Shown piece after piece: positions 8,123-15,217 of a stretch of DNA of 17,186 bases. The position numbers and the translations under genes are program-made. This DNA comes from Bacteroidota bacterium (GTDB taxonomy: Bacteria > Bacteroidota > Bacteroidia > B-17B0 > Aurantibacillaceae), in the NCBI GenBank assembly GCA_947449125.1, contig CANFQR010000008.1:1-17186 (forward strand). The letters are read 5' to 3'. The notes below the pieces were generated by a model. It made no database searches, had not been told where the DNA came from, and saw only the letters and a program-made list of their open reading frames with translations. The first letter of the stretch is position 1. Every line of letters starts with the position of its first letter.

Positions 8123-8635
8123 TTAGTTTAACTTTACGTCTTTCATCAAGTCATTAACCAACGCTTTTTGCTTGTCGTTAGAAGACAATTCGCTACGCAA
8201 TATTTTTTCAGCAATTTCAAGTGACAAAATAGCAACTTGATTTTTTAATTCAGTAATTGCGGCATTTTTTTCGTTTACAATTTGCTCTCTTGCACTTGAA
8301 ATAATTCTGTCCGATTCTTTTTGCGCTTTTGATTTTGCCTCGTTAACAATGGCATCTTTTGCTTCGCGCGCCTCTTTAATAATGGCATCTCTCTCGTTGC
8401 GAGCTTCAGCTAATATTTTTTCATTGTTAGTTCTGAGCTCACGCATATCTCTTAAAGCACTTTCGGCACTAGCTAAGGCATCTTCAATACTTTTTTCACG
8501 TGTTTTAATTGCATTTAATATTGGCTTCCACGCAAATTTCCCTAACAACACCAACAATAGTATGAATGTAATTGTTGTCCAAAATATTAATCCAACTGCG
8601 GGCTCAATTAAACTTGATAAAATAAATAAGTTCAT
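8123..8635 (-). CDS. atpF: ATP synthase Fo subunit b
   Basis: The peripheral stalk subunit, 170 residues. One membrane helix spans about residues 12-32 (VGLIFWTTITFILLLVLLGK), followed by the conserved FAWKPILNAIKTREKSIEDAL and a long charged helix rich in Ala, Glu and Lys that forms the right-handed coiled coil of the stalk. Start is the ATG at 8635. It lies 99 bases after atpE, the widest gap in the block, and that gap contains a strong hairpin. The b subunit is needed at about two copies per enzyme against roughly ten c subunits, which may explain a break in expression here. Confidence 0.96.
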   Translation of the reverse strand: MNLFILSSLIEPAVGLIFWTTITFILLLVLLGKFAWKPILNAIKTREKSIEDALASAESALRDMRELRTNNEKILAEARNERDAIIKEAREAKDAIVNEAKSKAQKESDRIISSAREQIVNEKNAAITELKNQVAILSLEIAEKILRSELSSNDKQKALVNDLMKDVKLN

Positions 8636-8689
8636 TTTATATTGTTTTTATATAATTATAGTTTTAATTTTTTACGATTACAAAATTAA

Positions 8690-8722
8690 ACCTAAGTTAT
8701 TACCAATCGTAATAACTTAGGT
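8690..8722 (-). promoter_or_regulatory. Strong hairpin after atpE, candidate attenuator or mRNA stabiliser
   Basis: A perfect 14-bp stem (8690-8703 with 8709-8722) and 5-nt loop begin 12 bases past the atpE stop codon. On the transcribed strand the stem is followed by TTAATTTTG, a short, interrupted T-rich tract. This looks like a leaky terminator or a 3'-end protecting structure rather than a full stop, since atpF-H-A-G must also be expressed and no promoter for them is obvious. Confidence 0.65.
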
Positions 8723-8734
8723 AAGTTTTGAAAA

Positions 8735-8974
<240 letters not shown>

Positions 8975-10195
8975 TTAGTGTTTTGCGGAAATTTTTTCGT
9001 TTTCTACATGTCCAGATTCTTCAGAGTGCCCCGCAACTGCAGAACCGATAAATAAAGCTGTTAGCATAGTAAAGATATATGCTTGCAAAAACGCAACTAA
9101 ACACTCTAGAACATCAATAAATAAAGCAAACGCAACAGATACTGGCGCAATATAAATGGTTTTAAACACAAAAATTAAGCCTACAAGCGAAATAACGATA
9201 ATGTGACCTGCCGTGATATTAGCAAACAGACGAATCATTAATGCAAACGGTTTTGTAAGTATTCCAACTATTTCAATTGGTATTAAAATTGGCCAAATTG
9301 CTTTAGGGGCATGAGGTAAAAAAATATGTGACCAGTAATTTTTGTTTCCGTTAATATTGGTGATAATTAAGGTTGCAACAGATAAAACAAGCGTAAAGGC
9401 AATGTTTCCTGTTAAATTGGCGCCAATTGGAATCAGACCAAAAACATTATTAACTAAAATCATAAAAAATACTGTTAACAAATAAGGAACGAATTTATCG
9501 GAGCCATGACCAATGTTACCTTTAGCAATATCATCTCTTACAAAAATAATGAGAGGTTCAAAAAATGATTGTTTGCCCTTTGGGGCGGAAGATACACCAG
9601 TTGTTTTGTAGGCTTTTGCAATTGAAGTGAACAACATAACTAAAAGAATAACTGAAAGAAACATTTGAGTTATATTTTTCGTAATCGAAAAATCTAATGG
9701 AGCATTATTATTAACGGAAATTTCGGCATTGTTTTTGGTTATTGCAATAAATTGACCATTTTCATTTGGAATGGCTTCTGCATAATAAATTTTTTCTTCG
9801 AAATTTATAAAGCGTTCACCGTTTTTTTCTACAACTACTTTTCCATGCGTGTCGTGGTGAAATTCTGAAGACATAAAGAAAATGATACCTGTTTTACCCT
9901 TTAAAATTACAGGTAAAGGTAATGAAACAGCGTCATGACCTTCACCCCAAAGATGCCATGAATGTGAATCTAAAATGTGTTCGAAAGCAATTTTAGTAAT
10001 GTCTATTGGACCATCATTTGATGGTTGACCATGATGGCCTTGAATTGCAGCCTCATTGCTTAAATTTAAAGAATCAGAAACACTATGTAGTTCTTGAGAA
10101 GAGGCATTAATTTTTAAAGATGTCAATATAAATATTGCAAATATTATGAAACTGACATTTAAAATTTTTAAATATGAATTGGTTTTACTGATCAT
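8975..10195 (-). CDS. atpB: ATP synthase Fo subunit a, with long periplasmic N-terminal extension
   Basis: The stator channel subunit, 406 residues against about 270 in E. coli. Residues 1-31 look like a signal peptide or first membrane helix (VSFIIFAIFILTSL), followed by a soluble, His-rich stretch to about 170 that includes ILDSHSWHLWGEG; this extension is typical of Bacteroidota. The channel core follows with several membrane helices. The essential Arg322 is in MIRLFANITAGH, and Gln371 in AFLQAYIFTML aligns with E. coli Gln252. The E. coli pair Glu219/His245 appears swapped as His331/Glu364, as in mitochondria. It is the first gene of the atp block. No atpI or atpZ gene precedes it; the upstream neighbour is divergent. 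Confidence 0.95.
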   Translation of the reverse strand: MISKTNSYLKILNVSFIIFAIFILTSLKINASSQELHSVSDSLNLSNEAAIQGHHGQPSNDGPIDITKIAFEHILDSHSWHLWGEGHDAVSLPLPVILKGKTGIIFFMSSEFHHDTHGKVVVEKNGERFINFEEKIYYAEAIPNENGQFIAITKNNAEISVNNNAPLDFSITKNITQMFLSVILLVMLFTSIAKAYKTTGVSSAPKGKQSFFEPLIIFVRDDIAKGNIGHGSDKFVPYLLTVFFMILVNNVFGLIPIGANLTGNIAFTLVLSVATLIITNINGNKNYWSHIFLPHAPKAIWPILIPIEIVGILTKPFALMIRLFANITAGHIIVISLVGLIFVFKTIYIAPVSVAFALFIDVLECLVAFLQAYIFTMLTALFIGSAVAGHSEESGHVENEKISAKH

Positions 10196-10229
10196 TAGGC
10201 AATGTGTATTTGATTAGCTAAATCGGGCG

Positions 10230-10259
10230 CAAATGTATAGCTTTTTTATTAAAAACAAT
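10230..10259 (-). promoter_or_regulatory. Candidate promoter of the atp operon
   Basis: On the minus strand TACATTTG (10237-10230) fits the Bacteroidota -7 pattern TAnnTTTG exactly. ATTG (10259-10256) lies 18 bases upstream in place of TTTG. Transcription would start near 10223, giving a leader of about 28 bases before the atpB ATG. Confidence 0.5.
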
Positions 10260-10309
10260 ATAATTTTATTTGAAAAATCTTTTTTTAATGATTAAAAAAG
10301 CTGTTAAAT

Positions 10310-10341
10310 TTTGGATTATTTCTTAAAAAAATGTAGAATTG
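10310..10341 (+). promoter_or_regulatory. Candidate promoter of the EVE-domain gene
   Basis: TTTG (10310-10313), 20-base spacer, then TAGAATTG (10334-10341), one mismatch from TAnnTTTG. The expected start near 10348 gives a leader of about 33 bases to the ATG at 10381. Confidence 0.45.
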
Positions 10342-10380
10342 AGACCTATCAAACTAATTTCACACAAAAATTAAATTACC

Positions 10381-10797
10381 ATGAATTATTGGCTTATTAA
10401 ATCCGAACCTTTCAAGTATAGTTGGGAAACATTTAAAAAAGATAAGAAGGCTTGTTGGGACGGCGTAAGAAATTATGCTGCGAGAAATAATTTAAGAGAT
10501 ATGAAAAAAGGTGACCTCGCATTTTTTTATCATAGTAACGAGGGTGTTGAAATTGTTGGTATTGCAAAAGTTCTGAAAGAACATTACCAAGACCCTACAA
10601 GTAACGAAAAGGCCTGGTTAGCTGTTGATTTTGTTCCATATAAAGAATTGAAATCTACTGTTAAACTTGAAACGTTAAAAAAAGACCCGTTTTTTAAAAA
10701 TATGGATTTAATTAGACTTTCAAGGTTAAGCGTTGGAAAAGTAACCGAAACTGAGTTTTATAAAATTTGTGATTTGGGAGGCGTTGAATTAAACTAA
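10381..10797 (+). CDS. EVE domain-containing protein
   Basis: A 138-residue single-domain protein of the EVE family, a PUA-like fold that in studied members binds modified bases in DNA or RNA. The N-terminus MNYWLIKSEPFKYSWETF and the following CWDGVRNYAARNNLRDM, then KGDLAFFYHSN, are the family signatures; WDGVRNYAARN lines the base-binding pocket in known structures. The middle has GIAKVLKEHYQDPT and WLAVDFVPYKEL, and the end LIRLSRLSVGKVTETEFYKI. The start ATG at 10381 agrees with the family N-terminus. It is divergent from atpB and its last 9 bases overlap the end of the opposing kinase gene. No restriction or methylation gene is nearby, so this looks like the widespread housekeeping type rather than a defence component. 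Ligand unknown. Confidence 0.93.
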   Translation: MNYWLIKSEPFKYSWETFKKDKKACWDGVRNYAARNNLRDMKKGDLAFFYHSNEGVEIVGIAKVLKEHYQDPTSNEKAWLAVDFVPYKELKSTVKLETLKKDPFFKNMDLIRLSRLSVGKVTETEFYKICDLGGVELN

Positions 10798-11313
10798 TGC
10801 ATCTAATATTTTAACGCTGTTATTTAATCTAGTATCATTTACGCCGGTTATAATTGAAAATGACGAGTTTAATTTCTCTACCTCGTTTATGTTCAATTTT
10901 AAAATTAAATCTCTGTTAAATTTATTTTTTCTTAGGTTATCTTTCTCCCATTCAACATCGTTTGCTGTAATTAAATAGTAATCGTATTTTATTTTGCGCA
11001 GATTATTGGAAATAAATTCAGGTGTATTATTAAATTCCAATTCTGCCCAAATTTTAAGCGTTATCAGTGTGGTGTCGCAAAACAAAAACCTAGTAGCTTT
11101 TTTAATTTTCTTTAGTTCAGATTTAATTTGTTTGTCTGCAATAAATATTAAATCGCTTAAGGAGTAATTATTAATATCTCGAGTATTGAAATATTCTCGC
11201 GAAAATTCAGGAACCCATAAAGTATTGTAATGATTTGCGAGCGATTGGCAAAGAGAGGATTTACCGGTACTCTCGGCACCTATTATGCCTATTTTAATAA
11301 TATTTTTTTCCAT
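10789..11313 (-). CDS. NadR-type ribosylnicotinamide kinase (P-loop ATPase)
   Basis: A 174-residue P-loop kinase resembling the C-terminal ribosylnicotinamide kinase domain of NadR; the nucleotidyltransferase and helix-turn-helix parts are absent. Walker A is GAESTGKS (12-19), the substrate-side motif PEFSREYF lies at 35-42, and FCDTT at 78-82 fits the Walker B position. ATG 11313 is preferred over an in-frame ATG at 11373: the longer version adds 20 hydrophobic residues that are only the pnuC tail read in another frame. The chosen start overlaps pnuC by 25 bases, implying coupling. Together with PnuC it would import nicotinamide riboside and trap it as NMN. The stop overlaps the EVE gene tail-to-tail by 9 bases. 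A different nucleoside or vitamin substrate cannot be excluded. Confidence 0.8.
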   Translation of the reverse strand: MEKNIIKIGIIGAESTGKSSLCQSLANHYNTLWVPEFSREYFNTRDINNYSLSDLIFIADKQIKSELKKIKKATRFLFCDTTLITLKIWAELEFNNTPEFISNNLRKIKYDYYLITANDVEWEKDNLRKNKFNRDLILKLNINEVEKLNSSFSIITGVNDTRLNNSVKILDALV

Positions 11314-11837
11314 TTTATCCAGCCGTAAAACGCCATTATTGAAAAGAATAAATAAAGCAAGGCAAAAAGCCACATAAACTTTAAACTATATAGTGCAACA
11401 TATGAAATATCAATAAAAATCCATGCCAGCCAGTTTTCAATCCATTTTTTTGTCATCATAAATGTTGCGGTTAAACTGAATGCAGTTAAGATAGCATCTA
11501 TTAAAACTCGGTCGCCTCTTAAATAGGTTAGTATAAAAAACAAGACAATTGTTTGCGCAATAGTAATGGTAATTAGCAAGGGGTATCTTTTTTTAGGTGT
11601 TTTCGAAACAATAAAGACTTTTCCTGTTTTTTTTCTCCAAAAGTACCAACCGTATAAGGCAGAAAAAAAATAAAAGACTTGTAGGCCCAAATCGCCAAAT
11701 AATCTAGCTTTATAGAACTCATAAGCTGAGGCAATTACAGATAATATTGCTATGGGCCAACAAAAAACATTTTCTTTAATGGTTAGCCAAACACCCAGTA
11801 TTCCGGTAATCAGGGCTATAAAACTAATAAGAGACAT
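11289..11837 (-). CDS. pnuC: PnuC family vitamin transporter (probably nicotinamide riboside)
   Basis: An inner membrane facilitator of 182 residues with about seven hydrophobic helices. Family motifs are NVFCWPIAILSVIASAYEFY, LFGDLGLQVFYFFSALYGWYFW, LTAFSLTATFMMTKKWIENW and the closing SIMAFYGWIKWKK. PnuC proteins move nicotinamide riboside, with related forms for thiamine (PnuT) or riboflavin (PnuX); uptake is driven by phosphorylation inside the cell. The NadR-type kinase immediately downstream favours nicotinamide riboside, while the ThiE-like gene immediately upstream leaves thiamine open. Its ATG shares a base with the upstream stop (TAATG), so translation is likely coupled. No TPP-riboswitch-like leader is seen. 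Confidence 0.88.
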   Translation of the reverse strand: MSLISFIALITGILGVWLTIKENVFCWPIAILSVIASAYEFYKARLFGDLGLQVFYFFSALYGWYFWRKKTGKVFIVSKTPKKRYPLLITITIAQTIVLFFILTYLRGDRVLIDAILTAFSLTATFMMTKKWIENWLAWIFIDISYVALYSLKFMWLFALLYLFFSIMAFYGWIKWKKILLK

Positions 11838-12466
11838 TATATCTCCAATTTATGTTCTTTATATGTGTCTAATATTTTAATAAAATTTTCGTAAGGTGCG
11901 TCGTTGTCCCATAAATAGGAATTAAAAGCTATTCCATAAAAACCCATTTCTGCTGCTCTTGCGATCGTATTTGGTGATGTGCCGCCGCGTGCTACGAATT
12001 TTTTGCCGGAATTATTTATGGCAGCTTTTATTCCGGTTTCATAATAACCACTATATAACTCGCTAGTAATGTTATTAAAGATTGTCCCAATTAAATAATA
12101 ATCAAAATTATAATCTTCTGTGTTATAAGTTTCTTGTAGTCTGGAGTAGGATCGGCTTTTAGAAATTTTCCCGAATTTTAATTTTAATCTTTGTCGAACT
12201 AGAAAGTATTTCCATTTTTTTGATAAATGCGTTTTTGTTAAATGTATTCCTTTTAAATTAAACTTTAATGCAAGTTGATGATGTGAATGAATGACTATGT
12301 ATTTATGAAAATGTTCAGGGATCTCTTTAATATAAGCTATCATTTGATTAGTTGAGTGATTCGGTTTCCTGAGGTGTAAATTTGTCAAACCGCTCTCAAA
12401 CATTTTTGTAATAATGCTTGTTTCGTCTGGGACATCTTTACTAGATGTAATTACAAATAATTTCAT
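11837..12466 (-). CDS. Divergent thiamine phosphate synthase-like (ThiE/TenI fold) protein
   Basis: A 209-residue TIM-barrel protein related to ThiE/TenI. Recognisable parts are FVITS (4-8), LHLRKP (30-35), GIHLTKTHLSKKW (73-85), KSRSYSRLQE (103-112), YYLIGTIF (123-130) and ARGGTSPNTI (159-168). Key ThiE residues look lost. The usual Asn-Asp of the IINDR segment is His60-Ser61, the HLGQxD segment reads HLTKTH, and no T-x-T-K motif follows the GTIF segment. A working thiamine phosphate synthase is therefore doubtful; a TenI-like or other role is possible. It lies 13 bases after the GGGP synthase gene and is coupled to pnuC through a TAATG overlap. No thiC, thiD, thiG or thiM is in the window. 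The fold is fairly sure; the function is not. Confidence 0.7.
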   Translation of the reverse strand: MKLFVITSSKDVPDETSIITKMFESGLTNLHLRKPNHSTNQMIAYIKEIPEHFHKYIVIHSHHQLALKFNLKGIHLTKTHLSKKWKYFLVRQRLKLKFGKISKSRSYSRLQETYNTEDYNFDYYLIGTIFNNITSELYSGYYETGIKAAINNSGKKFVARGGTSPNTIARAAEMGFYGIAFNSYLWDNDAPYENFIKILDTYKEHKLEI

Positions 12467-12479
12467 AGTGATTGTTTAA

Positions 12480-13196
12480 TTAAAAACATTTTTCAATTTC
12501 GGAAAATAAAAGTACATTTTTTTCTAATGCATTTCCAATTACAATCATGTTTGCCCCTGAATTAATTAATCTTTTTGTTTTTTCTTTATTATCTATGCCT
12601 CCGCCAACAATAAGAGGTATGTGGATTTCTTTTTTTAGCTGTTTAATTAAAGTAGTAGGTATTGTTGATTTAGCGCCACTTCCTGCTTCCAGATAAATAG
12701 CTTTAAATCCGAGCTGCTCTGCGGCAATTGCAGTATGACAAATTATTTTTTTATTTTTTGGATTTAAGGGTTTTGTTTTTGTAACTTTTTCGGTTGTTGA
12801 AATGTTGTTTCCGTTAATTAACAAATAAGCTGTTGGCAAACAATTCAACTTCATTTTTTTAATTTTTGGAGCAGCTATAATATGTTTGCCAATAAGGAAA
12901 TCAGGGTTTCGGCCGGATAATAAACTTAAAAGTAATAAGCCATCAGCAGATTTTGATAATTGGGTTTCGTTGCCGGGAAATATTATGACAGGTTTTTTTG
13001 ATATTTTTTTTATAGCAAGTATGGTTTTATTTAAGTTGCCTGTTAGTACCCCACTTCCTCCAACTAAAAAACAAGAAACTTTACTATTATTCGCTATATG
13101 AATTAATTCGGGGTTATATTTATCCGGATCAATAAGTAATGCTAATAACGGTTTTTTATTAGATTGTAAATTTTTTATTAGTTGTTTAAATTTCAT
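12480..13196 (-). CDS. Geranylgeranylglyceryl/heptaprenylglyceryl phosphate synthase family protein
   Basis: A 238-residue TIM-barrel prenyltransferase of the PcrB/GGGPS family. Members join a polyprenyl diphosphate to sn-glycerol 1-phosphate, the first step to archaeal-type ether lipids. Motifs seen are LLIDPDK (20-26) with metal-binding Asp23, LVGGSG (44-49), IFPGN (72-76), LLSGRNPDFLIGKHI (92-106), YLEAGSGA (168-175), VGGGID (197-202) and IGNALE (220-225); these are the phosphate-binding and prenyl-pocket segments. Bacteroidota carry the group II form, which has been shown active in some members, but its cellular role there is not settled. The ATG at 13196 overlaps the upstream phosphopantetheinyl transferase gene by 11 bases. 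No glycerol-1-phosphate dehydrogenase gene is in the window. Confidence 0.9.
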   Translation of the reverse strand: MKFKQLIKNLQSNKKPLLALLIDPDKYNPELIHIANNSKVSCFLVGGSGVLTGNLNKTILAIKKISKKPVIIFPGNETQLSKSADGLLLLSLLSGRNPDFLIGKHIIAAPKIKKMKLNCLPTAYLLINGNNISTTEKVTKTKPLNPKNKKIICHTAIAAEQLGFKAIYLEAGSGAKSTIPTTLIKQLKKEIHIPLIVGGGIDNKEKTKRLINSGANMIVIGNALEKNVLLFSEIEKCF

Positions 13197-13758
13197 TTAG
13201 GATGTACACCATTTTATATTCTCCTAGCGGTTCACATTTCAACTTGTATTTTTTTTTAAGAGCCTTGGTTTCTATTTTACCAATTAATATGTCGTCACTA
13301 AAATTATCTATAATTAAATTTGTTTTAAAATCAAGTTTTTTTAGACCGTAAACTTTATATAAAGCTTCTTTTGCTGCCCACAATGTAATGAGTTTTTCAA
13401 TATTATTACTAGCGAATTTTAATTCGGTTTTGTTTAGAAATTTGAATTGAACTTTTAAAACTTTATCACGAATTAACTCAATATCAATTCCTGTATTTTC
13501 TTTTTCATTAACAATAATAACCAAATAGTCATGTGAATGTGAAATTGATATGTATTCTGTTCTATCGGCTAAAAAAGGTTTGTTTGTTATTGTATATCGT
13601 AAGTTTATTTTGCTACCAGTAAATAATTTATCAAGCAAATATATTGTCCCAGCTTTTTCTAATTCCCGCTTTGATAAGTTTTGCTGAATAAATGAGAATT
13701 CATTTAAGTTTAAAACTCCTATAGAAATAAAGGCTTCAGGCTTTAAAATGGTAATCAC
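13186..13758 (-). CDS. 4'-phosphopantetheinyl transferase (Sfp-type superfamily)
   Basis: A 190-residue enzyme that would move the phosphopantetheine arm of CoA onto a carrier-protein serine. The signature residues are present: YISISHSHDYLVII (69-82), GIDIE (90-94) with two acidic magnesium ligands, and WAAKEALYKVYG (127-138). Length lies between the short AcpS type and the usual Sfp type of about 230 residues. The start is a GTG at 13758; the frame upstream has only Leu and Phe codons before a TAA, and there is no ATG in the N-terminal part. It heads the five-gene run and is divergent from ahcY across 72 bases. No polyketide or peptide synthase gene is nearby, so the natural target is probably the fatty acid carrier protein, or unknown. 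Confidence 0.87.
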   Translation of the reverse strand: MITILKPEAFISIGVLNLNEFSFIQQNLSKRELEKAGTIYLLDKLFTGSKINLRYTITNKPFLADRTEYISISHSHDYLVIIVNEKENTGIDIELIRDKVLKVQFKFLNKTELKFASNNIEKLITLWAAKEALYKVYGLKKLDFKTNLIIDNFSDDILIGKIETKALKKKYKLKCEPLGEYKMVYILNEI

Positions 13759-13767
13759 AAATAATTA

Positions 13768-13799
13768 ATTGAGTTTTACAAACTTATAACTTATCTTTG
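13768..13799 (+). promoter_or_regulatory. Candidate promoter of ahcY
   Basis: ATTG (13768-13771), 20-base spacer, TATCTTTG (13792-13799), an exact TAnnTTTG. Expected start near 13806, leader about 25 bases. It interleaves with the candidate promoter on the other strand. Confidence 0.55.
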
Positions 13800-13810
13800 T
13801 AAACCTTTAA
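13779..13810 (-). promoter_or_regulatory. Candidate promoter of the phosphopantetheinyl transferase operon
   Basis: On the minus strand TTTA (13810-13807), 20-base spacer, then TAAGTTTG (13786-13779), an exact TAnnTTTG. The start would fall near 13773, leaving about 15 bases before the GTG at 13758. The two divergent -7 elements are only 5 bases apart. Confidence 0.45.
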
Positions 13811-13830
13811 AAATAATAATTAAAATATAT

Positions 13831-15147
13831 ATGTCAACAACCGCCACAAAGTACATTAAGTACAAAGTAAAAGATATCTCATTAGCAGAATGGGGTCGTA
13901 AAGAAATAAAATTAGCAGAAGAAGAAATGCCTGGTTTAATGGCGCTGCGACAAGAATACGGAGCTTCTAAACCTTTAAAAGGTGCTCGAGTTGCAGGTTG
14001 TTTGCATATGACCATTCAAACAGCTGTGTTGATAGAAACTTTAACAGCGTTAGGGGCTGAGGTAACTTGGAGTTCGTGTAATATTTTTTCTACACAGGAT
14101 CATGCAGCTGCAGCTATAGCTGCTGCGGGCATACAAGTTTATGCTTGGAAAGGCATGACAGCAGAAGAGTTTGATTGGTGTATAGAGCAAACATTATGGT
14201 TTGGAGAAGACCGTAAACCATTAAACATGATTTTAGATGATGGCGGAGATTTAACCAATATGGTTTTCGATCAGTTTCCAGAATTAGCTTCGGGAATAAA
14301 AGGATTGTCAGAAGAGACTACAACAGGCGTTCATCGTTTATACGAACGTATGGCAAAAGGTACTTTATTATTACCGGCTATAAACGTAAATGATTCTGTA
14401 ACAAAATCAAAATTTGATAATAAATATGGTTGTCGTGAATCATTGGTTGACGCTATTCGTAGAGCCACAGACATTATGCTTGCAGGAAAAGTAGCTGTGG
14501 TTGCGGGTTATGGTGATGTTGGTAAAGGTTCAGCACAATCTTTGTCTTCTCAAGGCGTACGTGTAATTGTAACTGAAATTGATCCTATTTGTGCTTTGCA
14601 GGCAGCAATGGATGGTTATGCTGTTCAAAAAATGGATAATGCCGTTAAAGTTGCCGACATTATAGTTACAACCACAGGAAATAAAGACATAGTTGTTGGT
14701 CGTCATTTTGAATCAATGAAGCATGGGGCAATAGTATGTAATATTGGACATTTTGATACTGAAATTGATATGGCTTGGCTAAATAAAACATACGGTGACA
14801 CCAAAGACACTATTAAACCTCAGGTTGATAAATACACCATTAATGGTAAAGATATTATTGTGTTAGCAGAAGGTCGTTTAGTTAATTTAGGATGCGCAAC
14901 CGGTCATCCAAGTTTTGTAATGAGTAATTCATTTACTAATCAAACTTTGGCTCAGATAGAATTATGGACTAATACAGCTGCTTATGAAAAAAAGGTATAT
15001 GTGTTACCAAAAATTTTAGATGAAAAAGTTGCCCGTTTACATTTAGCTAAAATAGGCGTAGAGCTAGATACCTTAAATAATGAGCAAGCAGATTATATTG
15101 GCGTTAAAGTTCAAGGGCCATTTAAATCAGACGCATATAGGTATTAA
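13831..15147 (+). CDS. ahcY: Adenosylhomocysteinase (S-adenosyl-L-homocysteine hydrolase)
   Basis: A 438-residue NAD-dependent cytosolic enzyme that splits S-adenosylhomocysteine into adenosine and homocysteine, removing the product inhibitor of methyltransferases. The substrate domain shows [14 protein letters not shown] (His59), [17 protein letters not shown] (80-96), LDDGGDLTN (135-143), [11 protein letters not shown] (160-170) and Lys193/Asp197 in TKSKFDN. The NAD domain has [10 protein letters not shown] (226-235) and GHFDTEID. The C-terminus PFKSDAYRY (430-438) reaches into the neighbouring subunit's NAD site in the tetramer. The length fits the bacterial form with the extra [11 protein letters not shown] loop. 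A dedicated promoter lies upstream and a strong terminator downstream, so it is probably monocistronic. No SAH riboswitch is visible in its short leader. Confidence 0.98.
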   Translation: MSTTATKYIKYKVKDISLAEWGRKEIKLAEEEMPGLMALRQEYGASKPLKGARVAGCLHMTIQTAVLIETLTALGAEVTWSSCNIFSTQDHAAAAIAAAGIQVYAWKGMTAEEFDWCIEQTLWFGEDRKPLNMILDDGGDLTNMVFDQFPELASGIKGLSEETTTGVHRLYERMAKGTLLLPAINVNDSVTKSKFDNKYGCRESLVDAIRRATDIMLAGKVAVVAGYGDVGKGSAQSLSSQGVRVIVTEIDPICALQAAMDGYAVQKMDNAVKVADIIVTTTGNKDIVVGRHFESMKHGAIVCNIGHFDTEIDMAWLNKTYGDTKDTIKPQVDKYTINGKDIIVLAEGRLVNLGCATGHPSFVMSNSFTNQTLAQIELWTNTAAYEKKVYVLPKILDEKVARLHLAKIGVELDTLNNEQADYIGVKVQGPFKSDAYRY

Positions 15148-15168
15148 TAAATACAACCAAAAAAAACT

Positions 15169-15194
15169 AAAGCCGGGTAATACCGGCTTTTTTT
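15169..15194. terminator. Bidirectional intrinsic terminator between ahcY and the TonB receptor gene
   Basis: Perfect 8-bp stem AAAGCCGG (15169-15176) and CCGGCTTT (15183-15190) with loop GTAATA. T7 follows on the plus strand, ending ahcY. On the minus strand the stem is followed by AGTTTTTTTT, serving the convergent receptor gene. Confidence 0.9.
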
Positions 15195-15217
15195 ATATAA
15201 CAATTAAAAAAATTAAA

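Noticed and set aside
8674..8708. Kissing-loop pairing between the two hairpin loops after atpE
   Set aside because: Only four bases (GATT with AATC) are complementary, which is too little to claim, and the two stems share one base.
8349..8720. Plus-strand open frame of 123 codons opposite atpF
   Set aside because: It is the antisense shadow of the charged b-subunit helix (Ala/Ser/Leu repeats) and runs into the intergenic hairpin; no family resemblance.
10381..10797. EVE protein as part of an anti-phage or restriction system
   Set aside because: It is a single-domain form with no nuclease, methylase or McrBC-like neighbour; the surroundings are housekeeping genes.
11314..11373. Longer N-terminus for the NadR-type kinase
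   Set aside because: The added residues are hydrophobic out-of-frame reading of pnuC; the P-loop normally follows within about 10 residues of the start, which fits ATG 11313.
13759..13830. TPP or SAH riboswitch ahead of the ThiE-like operon or ahcY
   Set aside because: The shared intergenic region is only 72 bases, is filled by promoter elements, and shows neither the CUGAGA core of a TPP element nor an SAH-type fold.
13791..14015. Minus-strand open frame over the ahcY start
   Set aside because: Antisense to conserved ahcY N-terminal sequence and placed across both candidate promoters.
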